The notes beneath the pieces were generated by a model. That model ran no database searches. It saw nothing but the letters and a program-made list of their open reading frames with translations, and was not told the DNA's origin. 64,000 nt of DNA from Janthinobacterium sp051380735 (GTDB lineage Bacteria > Pseudomonadota > Gammaproteobacteria > Burkholderiales > Burkholderiaceae_D). Numbering within the stretch: the stretch's first letter is position 1; every line of letters begins with the position of its first letter. The stretch covers positions 1 to 64,000 of the forward strand of contig NZ_JBNYXQ010000003.1 of assembly GCF_051380735.1 (NCBI RefSeq). Direction: 5' to 3'. The translations under genes were made by a program, and so were the position numbers. This document shows positions 53,101 to 62,325 of the stretch, one piece after another.

Positions 53101-53790
53101 TTACTTCTTCGCCGGCGCAGGCACAGTACCGCGCTCTTTCAGCACGCGCGCCACCAGTTCATCCATCACGCGCAAGGTCGCCTGCTGGGTTTGTGGCTCG
53201 GACTGGCCGGGACGCGACAGCTGCGCCGGCGAGGTCACGAAACGGCCGTCGATGACGATGGTCGGCGCACTGTCGATCTTGCTGGCGGCGATCAGCTGCT
53301 CGTTGCGTTTGAGCTTGGTCTGGACGCCGAAGGAGTTGAACATTTCCAGGTATTTTGCCTTGTCGATGCCGTTCTTGACCAGCAGGTCGAGAATCGCGCC
53401 GTCGGTCATCAGGCGGTTGCGCTCGACGTGGATGGTGCGGAAGATCTTGTCGTGGTACTGCTCCAGCACGCCCATCGCTTCGAGCGTGACGTAGGCATGC
53501 GCCTGCGGGTCTTTCGGACCCGAGAAGGCCAGGTGGATGCGGCGGAAAGCGATCTTGTCGCCCTGCTTCTTGACCCAGTCGTGCATCAGCGGATCGAGCG
53601 CATTGCAGTGCGGGCACGAGTACATGAAATACTCGACCACTTCCACTTTCTTGCCGGTGTCGGTACGCTGCGGCGTGGCCAGCGTGGTAAAGCCCGTATC
53701 GGCAGCCATGGCGCCACCGGTGGCAGCGAGCAGGAAAGTGGCGGCAAGCACCGGGCGCAGCAGGGAACGCAGGAAGCGCGGGAAACGCAT
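53101..53790 (-). CDS. dsbA: Thiol:disulfide interchange protein DsbA
   Basis: A 229-residue periplasmic oxidoreductase that introduces disulfides. Signal peptide MRFPRFLRSLLRPVLAATFL ... GGAMA; thioredoxin fold with the active site CPHC (Cys59-Cys62) in FMYSCPHCNALDP; cis-Pro in SAPTIVIDGRF. The ATG at 53790 is favoured by AAGGAT upstream. It precedes the small cysteine-containing membrane protein gene by 5 bp. DsbA is normal in length. Confidence 0.95.
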   Translation of the reverse strand: MRFPRFLRSLLRPVLAATFLLAATGGAMAADTGFTTLATPQRTDTGKKVEVVEYFMYSCPHCNALDPLMHDWVKKQGDKIAFRRIHLAFSGPKDPQAHAYVTLEAMGVLEQYHDKIFRTIHVERNRLMTDGAILDLLVKNGIDKAKYLEMFNSFGVQTKLKRNEQLIAASKIDSAPTIVIDGRFVTSPAQLSRPGQSEPQTQQATLRVMDELVARVLKERGTVPAPAKK

Positions 53791-53948
53791 AGTCAAATCC
53801 TTCATCATAGTGGTCGTGAACAGTGCGAGGTTACCATTTTTTGCGCGCCTGCATCGAGGGCAGCTGTCAAAAAAGGCCGGCAGCAGCCAGTACGCCATGC
53901 TGCTTGAGCCCCAATTAAGCCCCATTTAAGCCCCGCTGCACGCCAGCG

Positions 53949-55526
53949 TCAGAACTGGTAGCGTGCCGACAGGCGCAACTGGCGCGTATCGTTCTGGTAA
54001 ATGCTCGAGCGGCAAGAGCGCGCATCGCCATAATGGCGGCGGTCGGTCAGGTTGCTGACCGACAGTTCCAGCTGCCAGGCGCCGGCCTTGTAGCCATAGT
54101 GGCCATCCACCGTGGCAAACGCCGGCACCTGCGCCAGGCAGCTGTTGTCGAAGTCATTGCCATAGCGCAGGGCACGCAGCCACTGCACGCCCAGGTCGGC
54201 ACTGCTGCGCCCTGGTGGCGTCCAGTACAGCCGGGCGGCGGCCAGGGTCTTGGGCACCAGTGCGATGTCGGCGCCGTCGTACGGATAGTTTTCATAGCGC
54301 GCATGCGCCTGCTGCAGCTGGCCCTCGACGCGCCAGGCCGGCGACAGCACCATGCTCGCCTCGATGGCCATGCCGTCGCGCCGGGCCGGTTCCAGGTTGC
54401 CCGCAAAGCCCTGCTGGTTCAGCTCCACCAGGCTCTGGTCGAACACGATACTGGTCAGCAGGCGTTCGCTGAACAGGCGCAGCGATGCGCTGCGGTCCTT
54501 GCCGGTCCAGTTCACCCCCACTTCTCGCTGGTAGCGCAACTGCCCCGCCAGCGGCCGGTAGCCGGCGCTGGTATAGCCATCGTCATCGATACGGTAGCTG
54601 CGCGCGGTCTTGGCATACACGCTGGTATCGGGACGCAGCAGAAAGCTGCCCTGCAGGTCCCAGGCACGCTGGTTTTCCCAGTCGCTGCCACCGGCCGGCA
54701 AGTCCGACGGGTCGAGGTGAAACTGTTCCCGGCGCAGGCCCAGCAGCAGGCGCGGCGCATGCACGCCGCCAAACGCCAGTTCTTCGCGCAGCAGCAGCGC
54801 GCGTGCATGCTGGCGGCGCGTCAGGTCGCTGGCGCTGTCTTCGTTCGAACGCGCCGTGCGGCGCTCCCATTGCATCAGGTCGACGCCCAGTTCAGTATCG
54901 GTGCCGACCGTGCCCAGCTTGCCATAGTGGCGCAGGCGCGGCGCCAGTTGCAACTGGCGGCTGCGGTACGACGATACATCGCTGCCGGTGTCGCCCGCAT
55001 AAATGGCTTGCGCGCGTTTTTCGCGCAAGGTCGCTTCCACGCCCAGCTCGATATTGCCGATATAGCGCTGCACGAAAGTACTGGCGCGCGCCACGTCGTA
55101 GCGGTAGCGGTCGTCCGGCCAGGCGGCCAGCGGCCAGGCCTGTGCCTTGAACGTGCTGAACGGCGCAGGGTAGCGGGTTTCCTGTTCGACTTTATCGGCG
55201 CTGAAGCCGAAGCGGCCCTGGCGCGACTTCCATTCCGCGCCGAGGCTGGCACCCCGTTCAAGAAACACGCTGCCATCGCGGTAGTTACCATTGCGCACCA
55301 GGTCCAGCGCGGCATCGAGCGACCAGCCCTGCTGGTCGCGTGCCACGCTGGCATGCCCGCTGCGCTGGCCATGTTCGCCCACTTCGGCCGACAACTCGCC
55401 CGAGGTGGCCGGCGCGGCAAGAGTGGCAGGCGCACCATCCTGCGGTGCCTGCTGTGCCAGCGCCGGCATGGACAGCACGGAAAGCACGGAAAGCAACGGT
55501 ATCGGGAATAAAGCGTGCTTAATCAC
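53949..55526 (-). CDS. TonB-receptor-type beta-barrel lacking a plug domain
   Basis: A 525-residue outer-membrane protein with signal peptide (IKHALFPIPLLSVLSVLSMPALAQQ) and a barrel that has receptor-like end motifs (GLRREQFHLDPSDL, KTARSYRIDDDGYTSAGYRPLAGQLRYQREVGVNW, VSNLTDRRHYGDAR, LRLSARYQF). The normal plug signatures (LPGV, DG.., RGP.S..YG, GGVIN) are not found; the barrel begins about residue 60. Start GTG 55526 has AAGGAGG upstream and overlaps the LysR stop by 8 bases. It may be a truncated receptor or a barrel of altered use. Confidence 0.75.
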   Translation of the reverse strand: MIKHALFPIPLLSVLSVLSMPALAQQAPQDGAPATLAAPATSGELSAEVGEHGQRSGHASVARDQQGWSLDAALDLVRNGNYRDGSVFLERGASLGAEWKSRQGRFGFSADKVEQETRYPAPFSTFKAQAWPLAAWPDDRYRYDVARASTFVQRYIGNIELGVEATLREKRAQAIYAGDTGSDVSSYRSRQLQLAPRLRHYGKLGTVGTDTELGVDLMQWERRTARSNEDSASDLTRRQHARALLLREELAFGGVHAPRLLLGLRREQFHLDPSDLPAGGSDWENQRAWDLQGSFLLRPDTSVYAKTARSYRIDDDGYTSAGYRPLAGQLRYQREVGVNWTGKDRSASLRLFSERLLTSIVFDQSLVELNQQGFAGNLEPARRDGMAIEASMVLSPAWRVEGQLQQAHARYENYPYDGADIALVPKTLAAARLYWTPPGRSSADLGVQWLRALRYGNDFDNSCLAQVPAFATVDGHYGYKAGAWQLELSVSNLTDRRHYGDARSCRSSIYQNDTRQLRLSARYQF

Positions 55527-56415
55527 CAAGGCCTCCTTCATCCGCCAGGAAATCGATAAAGGTGCGCACCTTGGACGATAGGTAGCGGCGGCTGGTGTAG
55601 ACGGCATGCACCTTGCCGCCGATCAGGGGGTAATCATCGAACAGGCGCACCAGGCGGCCGGCCGCCAGGTCGGCATCGGCCTGCCACGACGGCAGCAGTG
55701 CGATACCCATGGCGTCGAGCGCGGCCGCATGCAGCAGGCTTTCATTATTCGATTGCAAGACCGGCTGGAATTTGACGCTGACGCTGCCCTGCGGCCCGTC
55801 GAAGCGCAGTTCATTGCCGCTCGCCATCAACGAATAACTGATCATGGCGTGCGCGGCCAGCTCCAGCGGCAGGCGCGGCGTGCCAGCACGGGCCAGATAG
55901 GCCGGCGCCGCCACCAGGTAAAATACCACCTTGCCGACCGGCCGGGCGATCAGGGCCGGCGATGGCGCCTGGCCGACGCGCAGGGCCAGGTCGAAACCCT
56001 CTTCCACCAGGTTCACCACCCGGCCGCTGAGGTCGATATCGAAGGTGACTTCCGGAAAGCGCTCGCGGTAGGCGGCCAGGGTGCGCGTAAAGATGGGGTT
56101 GGCGAACCAGACGGGCGCGCTCAGGCGCAGCATGCCGCGCGGCACCACTGTCGTGCGGCCGACGGTCGCTTCCACTTCGTCGAGATTGTCCAGCATCTCG
56201 CGGCACTGCTCGAAATACACCTTGCCGATTTCCGTCAGGCTCAGGTGGCGGCTGCTGCGGTTCAGCAGGCGCGCGTCAAGGTGGCGTTCCAGGTGCATCA
56301 CGTGCTTGCTGACCATCGCCGGCGAGAGCCCTAGGCGCTCGCTGGCGCGCACGAAACTGTCCAGTTCCACCACGGCGCGAAACACGCGCATGCTGCGCAA
56401 GGTATCCATCGGCAT
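55519..56415 (-). CDS. LysR family transcriptional regulator
   Basis: A 298-residue regulator. HTH at residues 6-65 (FRAVVELDSFVRASERLGLSPAMVSKHVMHLERHLDARLLNRSSRHLSLTE), then the substrate-binding domain (RLSAPVWFANPIFTRTLAAY ... GIALLPSWQAD). An alternative start at 56409 (MDTLRSMRVF) is possible. It is divergent from the DODA-type dioxygenase gene, its probable target, and overlaps the plugless barrel gene downstream. Confidence 0.92.
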   Translation of the reverse strand: MPMDTLRSMRVFRAVVELDSFVRASERLGLSPAMVSKHVMHLERHLDARLLNRSSRHLSLTEIGKVYFEQCREMLDNLDEVEATVGRTTVVPRGMLRLSAPVWFANPIFTRTLAAYRERFPEVTFDIDLSGRVVNLVEEGFDLALRVGQAPSPALIARPVGKVVFYLVAAPAYLARAGTPRLPLELAAHAMISYSLMASGNELRFDGPQGSVSVKFQPVLQSNNESLLHAAALDAMGIALLPSWQADADLAAGRLVRLFDDYPLIGGKVHAVYTSRRYLSSKVRTFIDFLADEGGLGD

Positions 56416-56436
56416 CCATCATCAACAAAACGGCAA

Positions 56437-56446
56437 TGATATATCA
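56437..56446. promoter_or_regulatory. Candidate LysR operator
   Basis: TGATATATCA is a perfect palindrome midway between the divergent LysR and dioxygenase starts. It fits the usual LysR site position but is short and AT-rich, so chance is possible. Confidence 0.35.
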
Positions 56447-56522
56447 ATATTTGGCGTCTTGATCAACTTCCGGCGCATGACTATAGTGAGAGCCTGTCCC
56501 TGCCACTGTTATCGGAGCCGCC

Positions 56523-57335
56523 ATGACCAGCCCTGCTTTCCCCACTTATTTTTTGTCGCACGGCGGCGGCCCGTGGCCGTTCATGAAAGATCAGTTCGGC
56601 GGGTGCTACGATGTGCTCGAAGCGTCGCTGCAGGATATTCCGCGCCAGCTCGGCACACGTCCCAAAGCCGTGCTGGTGGTGACGGCGCACTGGGAAGGAC
56701 CGCAATTTCTGGTCTCGGCCAGCCCTCAGCCCGGCATGATCTACGATTACTCGGGCTTTCCGGCGCACACCTATCAGATCCGGTATCCGGCGCCCGGCGC
56801 GCCCGAACTGGCGGCGCAGGTGAAAACCCTGCTCGACGCTGCCGGCCACCCGGCCCGCCTCGACCATGAACGTGGTTTTGATCATGGCACTTTCAGCGCC
56901 CTGTTCCCGATCTACCCGCAAGCCGACATGCCTCTGGTGCAACTGTCGCTGAAGCACGGCTACGACGTGCTGACCCACGTCGAGGTGGGGCGCGCCCTGG
57001 CCAGCCTGCGCCAGCAGGGCGTGCTGATACTGGGTAGCGGCTTGTCTTACCATAATCTGCGCCAGTTCGGCCCGGCAGGCGCGGTTGCCTCGCAGCAGTT
57101 CGACGCCTGGCTGCGCCACGCCATGGCCTTGCCGCCGGCCGAACGGCTGGCGCAATTGCTGGCCTGGGACCAGGCTCCCGCCGCGCGTCAGGCCCATCCG
57201 CGCGAAGACCATCTGCTGCCCTTGATGGTGGCGCTGGGCGCGGCCGAGCACGAGATAGCACAGGTGGTGTACCACGAGGATGATTTTTTTGGCGCGCTGG
57301 CGGTTTCCAGTTTCAGGTTTGGCCAGGCAGCGTAA
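56523..57335 (+). CDS. DODA-type class III extradiol dioxygenase (YgiD-like)
   Basis: A 270-residue non-heme, zinc- or iron-dependent dioxygenase. The metal and active-site regions are YFLSHGGGPWPFM, VVVTAHWEGPQF, YDYSGFPAHTY, GFDHGTFSALFPIYPQADMP and REDHLLPLMVALGAA, matching E. coli YgiD (L-DOPA 4,5-dioxygenase activity). ATG 56523 has GGAG upstream. It is divergent from the LysR regulator at 55519-56415. The natural substrate is unknown. Confidence 0.93.
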   Translation: MTSPAFPTYFLSHGGGPWPFMKDQFGGCYDVLEASLQDIPRQLGTRPKAVLVVTAHWEGPQFLVSASPQPGMIYDYSGFPAHTYQIRYPAPGAPELAAQVKTLLDAAGHPARLDHERGFDHGTFSALFPIYPQADMPLVQLSLKHGYDVLTHVEVGRALASLRQQGVLILGSGLSYHNLRQFGPAGAVASQQFDAWLRHAMALPPAERLAQLLAWDQAPAARQAHPREDHLLPLMVALGAAEHEIAQVVYHEDDFFGALAVSSFRFGQAA

Positions 57336-57340
57336 CGGCC

Positions 57341-57349
57341 GGGGGGGGG
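57341..57349. repeat. G9 homopolymer
   Basis: Nine consecutive G follow the dioxygenase stop codon. The sequence ACGGCCGGGG occurs here and again about 37 bp later (57372-57381), so the tract lies in a short direct repeat. Confidence 0.7.
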
Positions 57350-57377
57350 CAGACCATTGGTAAAGCAAGCAACGGCC

Positions 57378-57440
57378 GGGGTCAGGCCCCCTCGCCCGTT
57401 AGCGCAAGCTTCTGAGTTAGCAGCTTTGAGGGCTGACCCC
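57378..57440. repeat. Inverted repeat between dioxygenase and rbgA genes
   Basis: GGGGTCAG with CCCTC on the left complements GAGGG with CTGACCCC on the right, giving a 13-bp bulged stem and a loop of about 35 nt. Both flanking genes point at it and rbgA ends 6 bp later, so it may serve as a two-way termination or processing structure, or be a dispersed intergenic repeat. Confidence 0.55.
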
Positions 57441-57445
57441 AGACT

Positions 57446-58393
57446 TCAGGTTCCGCGCTTGCCGCGTGTAGCGTTCTTGGCTTTTTCAGCAGCGATCGCT
57501 GCCGCTACCGCCGCTTTTTCGGCCATCTCGGCCGCATGCTGGGCCAACAAGGCCGCGCGCGTGTCCGGCGTTTCCAGCGAGATGCGTCCCAGGATGCCGC
57601 TGCGATAGTCCAGCAGCAGGGTGTGCGAGGCTTTTTCGAAATCGTAGTCGCCGCCCTTGATGCGAAAGCCGCGCTTGGCCGCAATGCCTTCGACCACGCC
57701 GATGGCGTCGACTTCGCCGGTCCTGGTGCCGTAGCGGGCGGCCAGCAGATCAGGATAGCGCTTCAATAATTCCTCGGCCAGGAATACTGCCACTTCTTCC
57801 TCGATCAGCGCGTTCGAGCCGATCGCGTGACTGGCCGCCAGCATCAGGCCGTCGCTGGGGATGGCGATCTTCGGCCACAGCATGCCGGGCGTGTCGACCA
57901 GGATGGTGTTCTTGTCGAGGTACAGCTTTTGCTGCATTTTCGTCACAGCCGGCTCATCGCCGACTTTGGCCACGCGTTTTTTCAGCAGCGCATTCATCAG
58001 GGTCGACTTGCCCACGTTGGGGATGCCCATGATCATGATGCGCAGCGGCTTCGTCGGCACGCCGCGGTGCGGCGCCAGCGACCTGGCCAGCTCCGGTATG
58101 CGCGCCACGTCGCCGGGCTTCTTGGTCGTCATCGCATACGCGGTCACGCCTTCCTGGGCGTTGAAATACGCCACCCAGGCGGCGGTCGCGGCCGGGTCGG
58201 CCAGGTCGGTCTTGTTGAGGATCTTCAGGCAAGGACGCTGGCGGAACAGGCGCAGCTCGTCCACCATGGGATTGCAGCTGGCTGCCGGCAGGCGCGCATC
58301 GACCACTTCAATCACCAGGTCGGTGTTTTCCATGGTCTCGGCCGCTTTCTTGCGGGCCGCGTTCATATGTCCTGGGTACCATTGTATCGCCAT
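57446..58393 (-). CDS. Ribosome biogenesis GTPase YlqF/RbgA-like
   Basis: A 315-residue circularly permuted GTPase: G4 (LNKTDL) comes first, then G1 (GIPNVGKSTLMN) and G3 (LVDTPGMLWP). The opening IQWYPGHMNAARK is the YlqF signature. Its Bacillus homologue RbgA assembles the 50S subunit. The C-terminus is an alanine/lysine-rich helix (AEMAEKAAVAAAIAAEKAKNA) that is likely to contact RNA. Normal length for the betaproteobacterial form. Confidence 0.94.
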   Translation of the reverse strand: MAIQWYPGHMNAARKKAAETMENTDLVIEVVDARLPAASCNPMVDELRLFRQRPCLKILNKTDLADPAATAAWVAYFNAQEGVTAYAMTTKKPGDVARIPELARSLAPHRGVPTKPLRIMIMGIPNVGKSTLMNALLKKRVAKVGDEPAVTKMQQKLYLDKNTILVDTPGMLWPKIAIPSDGLMLAASHAIGSNALIEEEVAVFLAEELLKRYPDLLAARYGTRTGEVDAIGVVEGIAAKRGFRIKGGDYDFEKASHTLLLDYRSGILGRISLETPDTRAALLAQHAAEMAEKAAVAAAIAAEKAKNATRGKRGT

Positions 58394-58587
58394 GCTCTTG
58401 CCTTCAGAATCGTTCAGTCAATCCGCTATTTTACGTGGTTGACGGCGCAGCGTCCGGTTTACCGGCGCCCACACATGCTATCGGGCGTGAAACGAGACAA
58501 TTGGTGATAATTCCATGCTAACCATAATGCTACCATCCGCATTCTTGGGCCTGCCGCCCACCTCCCGCCCCTGAGCCCGACCGACCC

Positions 58588-59352
58588 ATGCCATTTGCCC
58601 GCCTGCCCTTGCTTGTCCTGTTCGCCGCCTGCCTGCTACCTGCCCATGCGCAAGACGCCAGCACGCCGCAAGACAGTAGCGCCGCGCAGGTCATCGATGT
58701 ACGCGCCATGCGCGATCCGGACCTGCAACCGTACCGCACCATGGTCAAGGGCCTCGATGCCTACGCCGACCATCAGCGCCTGGCGCCCACCGCGCCGCTG
58801 CGTTTCAAGCTGATGGCCGCCACGCCGGCCGTTTCGATGGCGGACGTGGCCTTGCGCCTGGAAGCGGACAATCTGTCGGTCGCCATCCCCCTTGCCAGCG
58901 ACGGCACGTTTGCCCTGGCGCGTGACAAGACAGCCTATGATGCGAATGCCGACCTGGTCAGCAACAAGAAACGCAGCACGGTGCGCTGGCGCCCGAATAT
59001 CGTCACGCCTGGCCTGCCGGCCAATGTACGCCGCCTGGGCGACTTGCGCCTGGAATGCGAGGTGCGCTGGGCGGTGGAACAGGACGCCTTGCCGTTCATG
59101 CGCCGCAACCTGTTCAAGCTGGCGGGCGGGCCCTGCCATTCGGCCATGATCAACGTGCCGTATCCGGCCGGACGCACCTTGAGCGGCGTGCTGTTGCGCT
59201 CGGGGGAACGCAGCGCGAACCTTCCCTTGAGCGAGGACCGCAACCGCTATACGCCGCCCTTGCACGACAGCAGATGGAATGACGATGCCTTGCTGACCTT
59301 CAGCTATGTCGACGAGGAACACGCCGCCACGCCACCGCTTAAAACCTTGTAA
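58588..59352 (+). CDS. Hypothetical exported protein
   Basis: A 254-residue protein with a signal peptide (LPLLVLFAACLLPAHAQD). The mature part has beta-rich blocks: RAMRDPDLQPYRTMVKGLDAYADHQRLAPTAPLRFKL, LRLEADNLSVAIPLASDGTFAL, LRLECEVRWAVEQD and LPLSEDRNRYTPPLHDSRWNDDALLTFSY. No known domain recognised. It is divergent from rbgA and its stop codon abuts that of the deacetylase-family gene with no gap. Confidence 0.7.
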   Translation: MPFARLPLLVLFAACLLPAHAQDASTPQDSSAAQVIDVRAMRDPDLQPYRTMVKGLDAYADHQRLAPTAPLRFKLMAATPAVSMADVALRLEADNLSVAIPLASDGTFALARDKTAYDANADLVSNKKRSTVRWRPNIVTPGLPANVRRLGDLRLECEVRWAVEQDALPFMRRNLFKLAGGPCHSAMINVPYPAGRTLSGVLLRSGERSANLPLSEDRNRYTPPLHDSRWNDDALLTFSYVDEEHAATPPLKTL

Positions 59353-60279
59353 CTAAAGTTCGGCCAGGGCTTTGACGTGCGCGGCCACGCTGCGCCCCAG
59401 CGACGACAGGTTGTAGCCGCCCTCCAGGCAGCTGACAATGCGCCCTTCGCCATACTGCTCGGCCACCGCCATCATCTGCTGCGTCAGCCAGCTGTAGTCC
59501 GCCTCGACCAGGCCCATGCCGCCCACCTCGTCTTCACGGTGGGCGTCGAAACCGGCGGAAATGAACACCATCTGCGGCCGCTGGCGATGCAATGCCGGCA
59601 GCCAGTGATCGAGCACCAGCTGGCGCACCACGTCGCCCTTCGAGCGGGCCGGCACCGGCACGTTGACCCGCGTGTCGGTATAGGACTCGACATCGCTGTA
59701 GGGATAAAACGGGTGCTGGAAAAAACTCACCATCAGGATGCGCGGATCGTGCGCCACCGATTCGGCCGTGCCATTGCCATGGTGCACGTCGAAGTCGACG
59801 ATGGCGACCCGCTCCAGGCCGCGCACGTCGAGCGCATGCTTGGCGGCGATGGCGATATTGTTGAACAGGCAGAAACCCATCGGTTCGCTGGGCCGCGCAT
59901 GGTGGCCGGGCGGACGGATGGCGCAGAAGGCGTTGGAGATCTCGCCATCGATCACGGCGTCGGTGGCGGAAACGGCCGCACCGGCCGCCGCCAGCGCCGC
60001 CTGGTAGCTGTACGCGTTGAGCAGGGTATCGCCGTCAAGCGGATAGTAGTCGCCCGGCGCCGGCAGATTGTCGCGCACCAGGCTGATGGCAGTGGCGCTG
60101 TGGTTGCGCTCGATATCGGACAGCTGCGCGCAGGCGCCCGTACGGTGTTCGACCAGGTCGCTGATATGGGCCAGGATCAGTTGGTCGCTGATGGCCTGCA
60201 AGCGTGCCGGTGATTCGGGATGCCAGTCACCCATTTCATGGCGCTGGCAATCGGGGTGGGTATAAATAGCTGTGCTCAT
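59353..60279 (-). CDS. Histone deacetylase family protein
   Basis: A 308-residue zinc amidohydrolase. Motifs in order: HPESPARL, RPPGHHA, GFCLFNNIAIAA, the zinc ligands in DFDVHHGNGT, FFQHPFYPY, and SAGFDAHREDEVGGM, EGGYNL. Bacterial members are acetylpolyamine amidohydrolases or protein deacetylases; some act in acetoin use. There is no signal peptide. The substrate is not defined by sequence. It converges with the exported hypothetical gene. Confidence 0.94.
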   Translation of the reverse strand: MSTAIYTHPDCQRHEMGDWHPESPARLQAISDQLILAHISDLVEHRTGACAQLSDIERNHSATAISLVRDNLPAPGDYYPLDGDTLLNAYSYQAALAAAGAAVSATDAVIDGEISNAFCAIRPPGHHARPSEPMGFCLFNNIAIAAKHALDVRGLERVAIVDFDVHHGNGTAESVAHDPRILMVSFFQHPFYPYSDVESYTDTRVNVPVPARSKGDVVRQLVLDHWLPALHRQRPQMVFISAGFDAHREDEVGGMGLVEADYSWLTQQMMAVAEQYGEGRIVSCLEGGYNLSSLGRSVAAHVKALAEL

Positions 60280-60464
60280 TCTTTGTACTTGTTCGCTTTG
60301 TCTCTGTCCACGCGGGTAAAATCACAGACTGGCCCGCGCCGCCACGGTCTCGATCGCATAATCTACCACGGACAGGCGGCGCGCGGGCGCGGTGACAGGT
60401 GCAGGATTTGACCGCAGCTGGCGATTGCACATTAAATAATTACCAGTACCACGACAGGGGTTCC

Positions 60465-61373
60465 ATGTTTTCAACATTACACGAGGCCGCGCGCCAGGTC
60501 GGCGAGGTGATTGTCGGCAAGGATTTGCAGATACGCCAGGCGCTGGCCTGCCTGCTGGCCGGCGGCCATTTGCTGATCGAAGATGTGCCCGGCGTCGGCA
60601 AGACCACGCTGGCCCACGCGCTGGCCATGTCGCTGGGCCTGCAATGGAAGCGCCAGCAATTTACCAGCGACCTGCTGCCGGCCGACGTGGCCGGCATGTC
60701 GATCTACGACCGCGCCAGCGCCAGCTTCGTCTTCCATCCCGGCCCCCTGTTCACGCAAGTGCTGCTGGCCGACGAGATCAACCGCGCCACACCCAAAACC
60801 CAGTCCGGCCTGCTTGAAGCGATGGAAGAGCGGCAGGTCAGCCTGGACGGCGTCACCCATGCGCTGCCGCAGCCCTTCTTCGTGATCGCCACGCAGAACA
60901 GCCAGCACCAGGCCGGCACTTTTCCACTGCCCGAATCGCAGCTGGACCGTTTCCTGATGTGCCTTACCCTGGGCTACCCGGATGCGGCTGCCGAACGCGC
61001 CCTGCTGCTGGGGCTGGACCGGCGCGCCATGCTGCAGTCGATGGCGCCGGTGATGCAGCCTGTGCAACTGCTGGCGATGCAGGCGGCGCTGCGCCAGCTT
61101 CACGTTTCCGGCGTGCTGGCCGACTATGTGCTGGCGCTGGTGCACGCCACGCGCAGCGGCGAGCTGTTTGCCGAAGGCCTGAGCCCGCGCGCCGCGCTGG
61201 CCCTGCTGCAGGCATCGCGCGCCTGGGCAGCGCTGGCCGGACGCGACCACGTCACGCCCGACGATGTGCAAGCCGTGCTGCTGCCCGTCTGCGCGCACCG
61301 GCTGCGGCCAAGGCAAGGCGGCCAGAGCAGCGCTGCGCTGCTGCGGCAATTGCTGCTGGCCACGCCTGCCTGA
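60465..61373 (+). CDS. MoxR family AAA+ ATPase
   Basis: A 302-residue ATPase with Walker A (EDVPGVGKTT), Walker B (VLLADEINRA), sensor 1 (FFVIATQNSQ) and PLPESQLDRF, typical of MoxR. ATG 60465 has AGGGG upstream. It is followed by a DUF58 protein 4 bp later and then a DUF3488 transglutaminase, the classic MoxR-DUF58-TgpA operon, thought to be a chaperone-like and cell-envelope module. Confidence 0.95.
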   Translation: MFSTLHEAARQVGEVIVGKDLQIRQALACLLAGGHLLIEDVPGVGKTTLAHALAMSLGLQWKRQQFTSDLLPADVAGMSIYDRASASFVFHPGPLFTQVLLADEINRATPKTQSGLLEAMEERQVSLDGVTHALPQPFFVIATQNSQHQAGTFPLPESQLDRFLMCLTLGYPDAAAERALLLGLDRRAMLQSMAPVMQPVQLLAMQAALRQLHVSGVLADYVLALVHATRSGELFAEGLSPRAALALLQASRAWAALAGRDHVTPDDVQAVLLPVCAHRLRPRQGGQSSAALLRQLLLATPA

Positions 61374-61377
61374 CACG

Positions 61378-62325
61378 ATGCGGCTCGCTTCCCTGTTGCC
61401 CACGCGCCCCTGGCTGGGCGCGCACCGCGTGCATATCCGGCCCTCGCGCGCCGGCCTGGCGTTCGCCTTGCTGCTGCTGGCGCTGTGGATCGCCGCCGTC
61501 AATTACCAGCTGGCCCTGGGCCATGCGCTGACTTGGTTCGCCGTCGCCTGCGCCATCACCGACATGCTGTTTGCCAGCCGCAACCTGGCCGGCCTGGCGC
61601 TGTCGGCCACGCCGGGCGCGATGGTGGCCGCTGGCGGCAATGCCCGCTTCGAACTGCGCCTGGTCAACCGCAGCGCCCGCGCGCGCCATGCAATCGCGGT
61701 GGTGGCGGCCCTGCCGCAGGCGGCGCCTGAATTGGTCGACGTCGACGCCGGCGGCGCCGCCAGCGTCAGCGTGCTGCTGCCCGCCGGCGCACGGGGCTGG
61801 CTGCAGGCGCCCACCGTGCGACTGTCGAGCAACTTTCCGCTGGGCCTGTTCCACGCCTGGTGCCACTGGCAGCCGGAAGCGCGGGTGCTGGTGTATCCGC
61901 GCCCGGAAGCAGCGGCGCCTGCGCTGCCGGCCAGCCTCGCTGCGCCCCACTTGCAGCAAGCGGAACTGACGGGCGTCGCCGCCTACCGGAGCGGCGACCC
62001 GCTGCGGCGCCTGGCCTGGCGCCATATCGCCCGCCACGATGACGAACATTTATACAGCAAGCAGTTCCAGGACCTCGATGGCGGCCAGCACCACGATGAC
62101 TTGCTGCTTGACTACGCCACCCTGCCGCCGCAACTGGATATCGAAGCGCGGCTGTCGCGCCTGTGCGCCTGGGTGCTGGAGGCCGATAGCCTGCACCTGC
62201 CGTACGGCCTGCGCCTGGAGCAGACGCTGATCGCGCCTGGCCAGGGTTCGTTTCACCTGGACGCCTGCCTGCGCGCACTGGCGCTGCACGGCCTTTCGCA
62301 GCCATCATTGCCGCAGGCTTCATGA
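61378..62325 (+). CDS. DUF58 domain membrane protein
   Basis: A 315-residue protein with two N-terminal helices (LAFALLLLALWIAAVNYQLAL and TWFAVACAITDMLFASRN) and the DUF58 motif GDPLRRLAWRHIARHDDEHLYSKQFQ. The domain relates to VWA-like folds. It starts 4 bp after moxR, and its stop overlaps the transglutaminase start (ATGA). Confidence 0.9.
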   Translation: MRLASLLPTRPWLGAHRVHIRPSRAGLAFALLLLALWIAAVNYQLALGHALTWFAVACAITDMLFASRNLAGLALSATPGAMVAAGGNARFELRLVNRSARARHAIAVVAALPQAAPELVDVDAGGAASVSVLLPAGARGWLQAPTVRLSSNFPLGLFHAWCHWQPEARVLVYPRPEAAAPALPASLAAPHLQQAELTGVAAYRSGDPLRRLAWRHIARHDDEHLYSKQFQDLDGGQHHDDLLLDYATLPPQLDIEARLSRLCAWVLEADSLHLPYGLRLEQTLIAPGQGSFHLDACLRALALHGLSQPSLPQAS

